A stretch of 64,000 bases of DNA from Straminergon stramineum (taxonomy: Eukaryota > Streptophyta > Bryopsida > Hypnales > Calliergonaceae), in the NCBI GenBank assembly GCA_963920665.1, contig OY987265.1:23069001-23133000 (forward strand). Direction: 5' to 3'. Below the pieces are notes generated by a model. The model was not told the origin of the DNA, ran no database searches, and saw only the letters and a program-made list of their open reading frames with translations. The translations under genes were made by a program, and so were the position numbers. Shown in pieces: positions 61,652-64,000 of this stretch; positions within the stretch are counted from its first letter, which is position 1; each line of letters opens with the position of its first letter.

Positions 61652-63854
61652 TCAAAATGAATTCTGGCTGTTGGATCCCGCACTGCCACTGAAGTAGGAG
61701 GCCGATCCGTGTTGCGAGCTGTCTGAGGCATGTTGTCGTGAGCCGATGGAAGTGTGGGTGCTCATGTAATCGCTGGAAGCCGGCGAAGTTCTGGGACTGG
61801 GAAGCTTGTCGCCCTCGTTGATCACTGCCAGCAGAAACTGACGGAAGGTGCCGGAGGTTTCGGTGCTGATGGCTTCTTCCAGGGATTTCTTGCACTCGTT
61901 CTGAAACTCTAACTTGATGATTTGCAAATCCAACTCAGCTCGGGTGGTGATTATTCCAATTAGAGTCTCTTCGTCGGTGGATCCAGATCCGGACAAGGCG
62001 GTCGAAAGCTCCTAAGCACATACAAGTTGGATTTTCAAATTACAAGAGAACTCTGACTCCCGACTATTCGGTCCCGGAGTATTAATCATGTCTCTAAAGT
62101 CATTTACTTAACTAGATTCAGAGTTTATGCCAGCAAGGTAGAACATCTTCCATCGCACAAGATTGTAAGTCACTCTAGGAACGTCAATTTGGTTAAAAAG
62201 ACGCAATTGGTGTGCCAAACATTGTGCCATACACCTAAGCAGAGCTATTAAAACTAGAATAGGTGCAGATTTTGGTTTCAGACCGCGCAGCCTGAAAATG
62301 CCAAAGTAGTGGAATACGCCGAAAGAACGAAAGTGACATGTACGGGTTGTACCCGAGTGAATACAGGTGACTATATTTCTATTGTTAACCCCTAAACGTG
62401 TAGATTCATCTCCAGAATTGGCGATTTGAGAAAAATCATTATAAAGTGCTATTTGGAAGCATATTTTGGAATTGATATACAAATGAAAGTTGTAGATTAT
62501 GATTTTTAGATTCCATCTCTACGGTTAGATTCACCAATTTTATCACCAATATTTTTTTTTAAATTTTGAAAGAGAAATTCCAAAATTCCTTCAAAATTTG
62601 ATTACAAGCAAAATATTATCATTTTTTGAGTAAAATTTTTTGGAATGGATTTGAAATGAGGTTCTCTTCACATGGTGATTTTTTGAAATTTTTGTGTTCT
62701 TCCTATCTATGACCTCATTTTGGCTAATCCAATTTAGAACTAAAGTCAATGCAGTTTGACCACTTGACATACTTGCACATTTGTAATTTTAGAAAAATAT
62801 GAACTCTAGTAACACCAAATCCAATCCTTAGATAGGACAAAAACTTGATAAAGTATCTTCACAAATTAAAATAACTTTCATCCAAGTAGTTAGGAGGATG
62901 AAACTGGTGTTTCAAACTGTTCATCGTCCAGAAAATGGACGCCAACCCGTTTAGGGGTTAACTTCTAGCCGCTAGGTTACACCTGGGATTACTTGATACT
63001 AAATGATTGACATAGCATTGATTAAAACTTTGAACTTTCCAAGAGTATACTCAAACTCACACCTACCTCAAGAGTCATATGGGCTTCTAAATGCACTCAC
63101 ATGTGACTATTCACAACTTGAGATGTGGATGTTATCTAATCAGATGAGTACACAATGCAACAAATTCTCATGAAATGAGCAATTATAGAGCATGTCATCA
63201 GTGAGAGTTGAGTATAAATAAATCGTACCTGAGCATAGAATTTGGAAGGCTGACGGAGGCAGCGCACTACAGATCGAAGAGCTTGTAGAAACTCTCCAGC
63301 ATCTTTCTTACTCAGAGGCTGCACAGGTGAGCACAAAATTTGAACGTGAGGATGCAGGCCCATCACTAACAGAAGCAAGAAACCATTTGAATGGACATAG
63401 GGTAGAACTAAATTTGTGGATAAATCTACCATAAGTCTTACCCGAACCGGATGCAACACTATCAAATCCCACGTGGAAATTACACTTCAGTGTTTGAAAA
63501 TGTAGAACTTAGAAGCACCTTGTGGTAGCTCTTCGGGCTCTCGAAGTTGAGGGCCAAGCCAAGAAAATCAAAAATTGTGAGTGCTCTCGTAGATCAAGAG
63601 CTTAGAAACAGTCCCAAGTTCCAACAAGTGAAAAGGCGAACCTTTTCAAAATCGTGACCATAGTGTTGTTGGTAATAGTTCATGGTGGCCGTCAGCTGAT
63701 ATGAACTCCGGGTGCTGAAAATGCGAACCAAAGTCTCCTCATTGCCAAGTTTTCCAATGCACACTTTGTTGAGTTGATGTGCATCTGTTAAAGCAATATG
63801 TCGATCAATTGTTGTGTTCACAGGTCGGCTTCCTCTAGCCAGTGCTAACAAGAG
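61652..63854 (-). CDS. Annexin, C-terminal part (repeats III-IV), with Ser-rich tail; 5' part beyond window
   Basis: Annexins bind acidic phospholipids, usually with calcium. Three minus-strand exons join in phase 0. The first (63854-63642, 71 codons) covers the end of repeat II and repeat III (GKLGNEETLVRIFSTRSSYQ). The second (63318-63229, 30 codons) gives PLSKKDAGEFLQALRSVVRC. The third (62011-61652) holds repeat IV (GSGSTDEETLIGIITTRAEL, TETSGTFRQFLLAVI). Introns have AG/GT borders. The last one is 1.2 kb and contains a TTAA element. Plant annexins normally stop soon after the LLALL-like helix. This one runs on for about 54 residues rich in Ser, Thr, His and Gln (SPASSDYMSTHTS, SSQHGSASYFSGSAG) before the TGA. 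The repeat IV site GSGSTDE departs from the usual G-x-GTD form. Exons for repeats I and most of II should lie right of 64000. Confidence 0.9.
62389..62957. mobile_element. TTAA-flanked element (copy G) in an annexin intron
   Basis: Flanked by TTAA at 62385-62388 and 62958-62961. The ends are CCCCTAAACGTGTAG and CCCGTTTAGGGG. It is 569 bp, the reverse of the copy at 36488-37056 and of identical length. It lies well inside the intron, away from splice sites. Confidence 0.85.
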
Positions 63855-63929
63855 CTGTCAATATTTCAGCACCAAATCAGTTCACCAACAACCGTAAGAT
63901 AACTCAACTAAAATCGCCCAAATAAGCAC

Positions 63930-64000
63930 TTGAGCATGGTTCCTATTATTAAATTGGATTTCTAGGACACGATATGAATAAACTATGAATTAGAAGAGCT
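63930..64000 (-). repeat. Dispersed repeat R, partial copy at right edge
   Basis: GACACGATATGAATAAACTA followed by TGAATTAGAAGAGCT parallels the inverted copy near 58080-58115. Cut by the window end. It lies in an annexin intron. Confidence 0.5.

Noticed and set aside
1..64000. CRISPR arrays, bacterial operons, tRNA or rRNA genes
   Set aside because: No spaced identical repeats, no cloverleaf or rRNA signature seen; the window is clearly eukaryotic nuclear sequence.

Overview
The window looks like nuclear DNA of a land plant. It is AT-rich, its genes are split by GT-AG introns, and its families are plant-type: a protein kinase, a plant-style SDR, an annexin and a class VIII-like myosin fragment. 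Nothing fixes the species. The very high load of nested repeats suggests a large, repeat-rich genome.

Only three host genes are clear, all near the edges. (1) A protein kinase lies on the minus strand at about 1-1100 and continues off the left edge. A 172-bp CACTA-type foldback MITE with an AAT target duplication splits its coding sequence. (2) A two-exon short-chain dehydrogenase/reductase lies on the plus strand at 56045-57872 and looks intact (301 codons). (3) The 3' half of an annexin gene lies on the minus strand at 61652-63854 and continues off the right edge. It has an unusual Ser-rich C-terminal tail.

Most of the rest is transposable-element sequence. The most remarkable unit is a 5.4-kb DNA transposon at 13666-19053 with 25-bp terminal inverted repeats and TA flanks. 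It carries a decayed Tigger/pogo-type transposase. Through phase-compatible introns, this reads in frame into a Ulp1/SENP-type SUMO-protease domain and then a Lys/Glu-rich tail. The same element holds several exons, with introns, of a myosin motor-domain gene.

A second theme is a population of at least nine elements flanked by TTAA with termini CCC(C)TAAA or similar (6846, 10638, 27162, 30515, 35093, 36488, 50123, 53711 and 62389). A third is nested insertion. At 50123-55659 a TTAA element contains a CACTA MITE, which contains a 4.8-kb giant solo LTR, which contains another TTAA element and a second CACTA-like MITE. A related 4.25-kb solo LTR sits at 20911-25159 with a perfect ACTGC duplication. 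Two 5'-truncated copies from apparently related LINEs (8318-8698 and 19510-20835) and a 1.1-kb solo LTR (48739-49854) also have perfect target duplications. Several tandem arrays and one dispersed repeat family fill further space. Long stretches, such as 1.1-3.0, 28.1-30.5 and 38.1-43.7 kb, show nothing I can assign.

The genes do not form a functional cluster. The window is best read as a record of successive insertions around three unrelated host genes.
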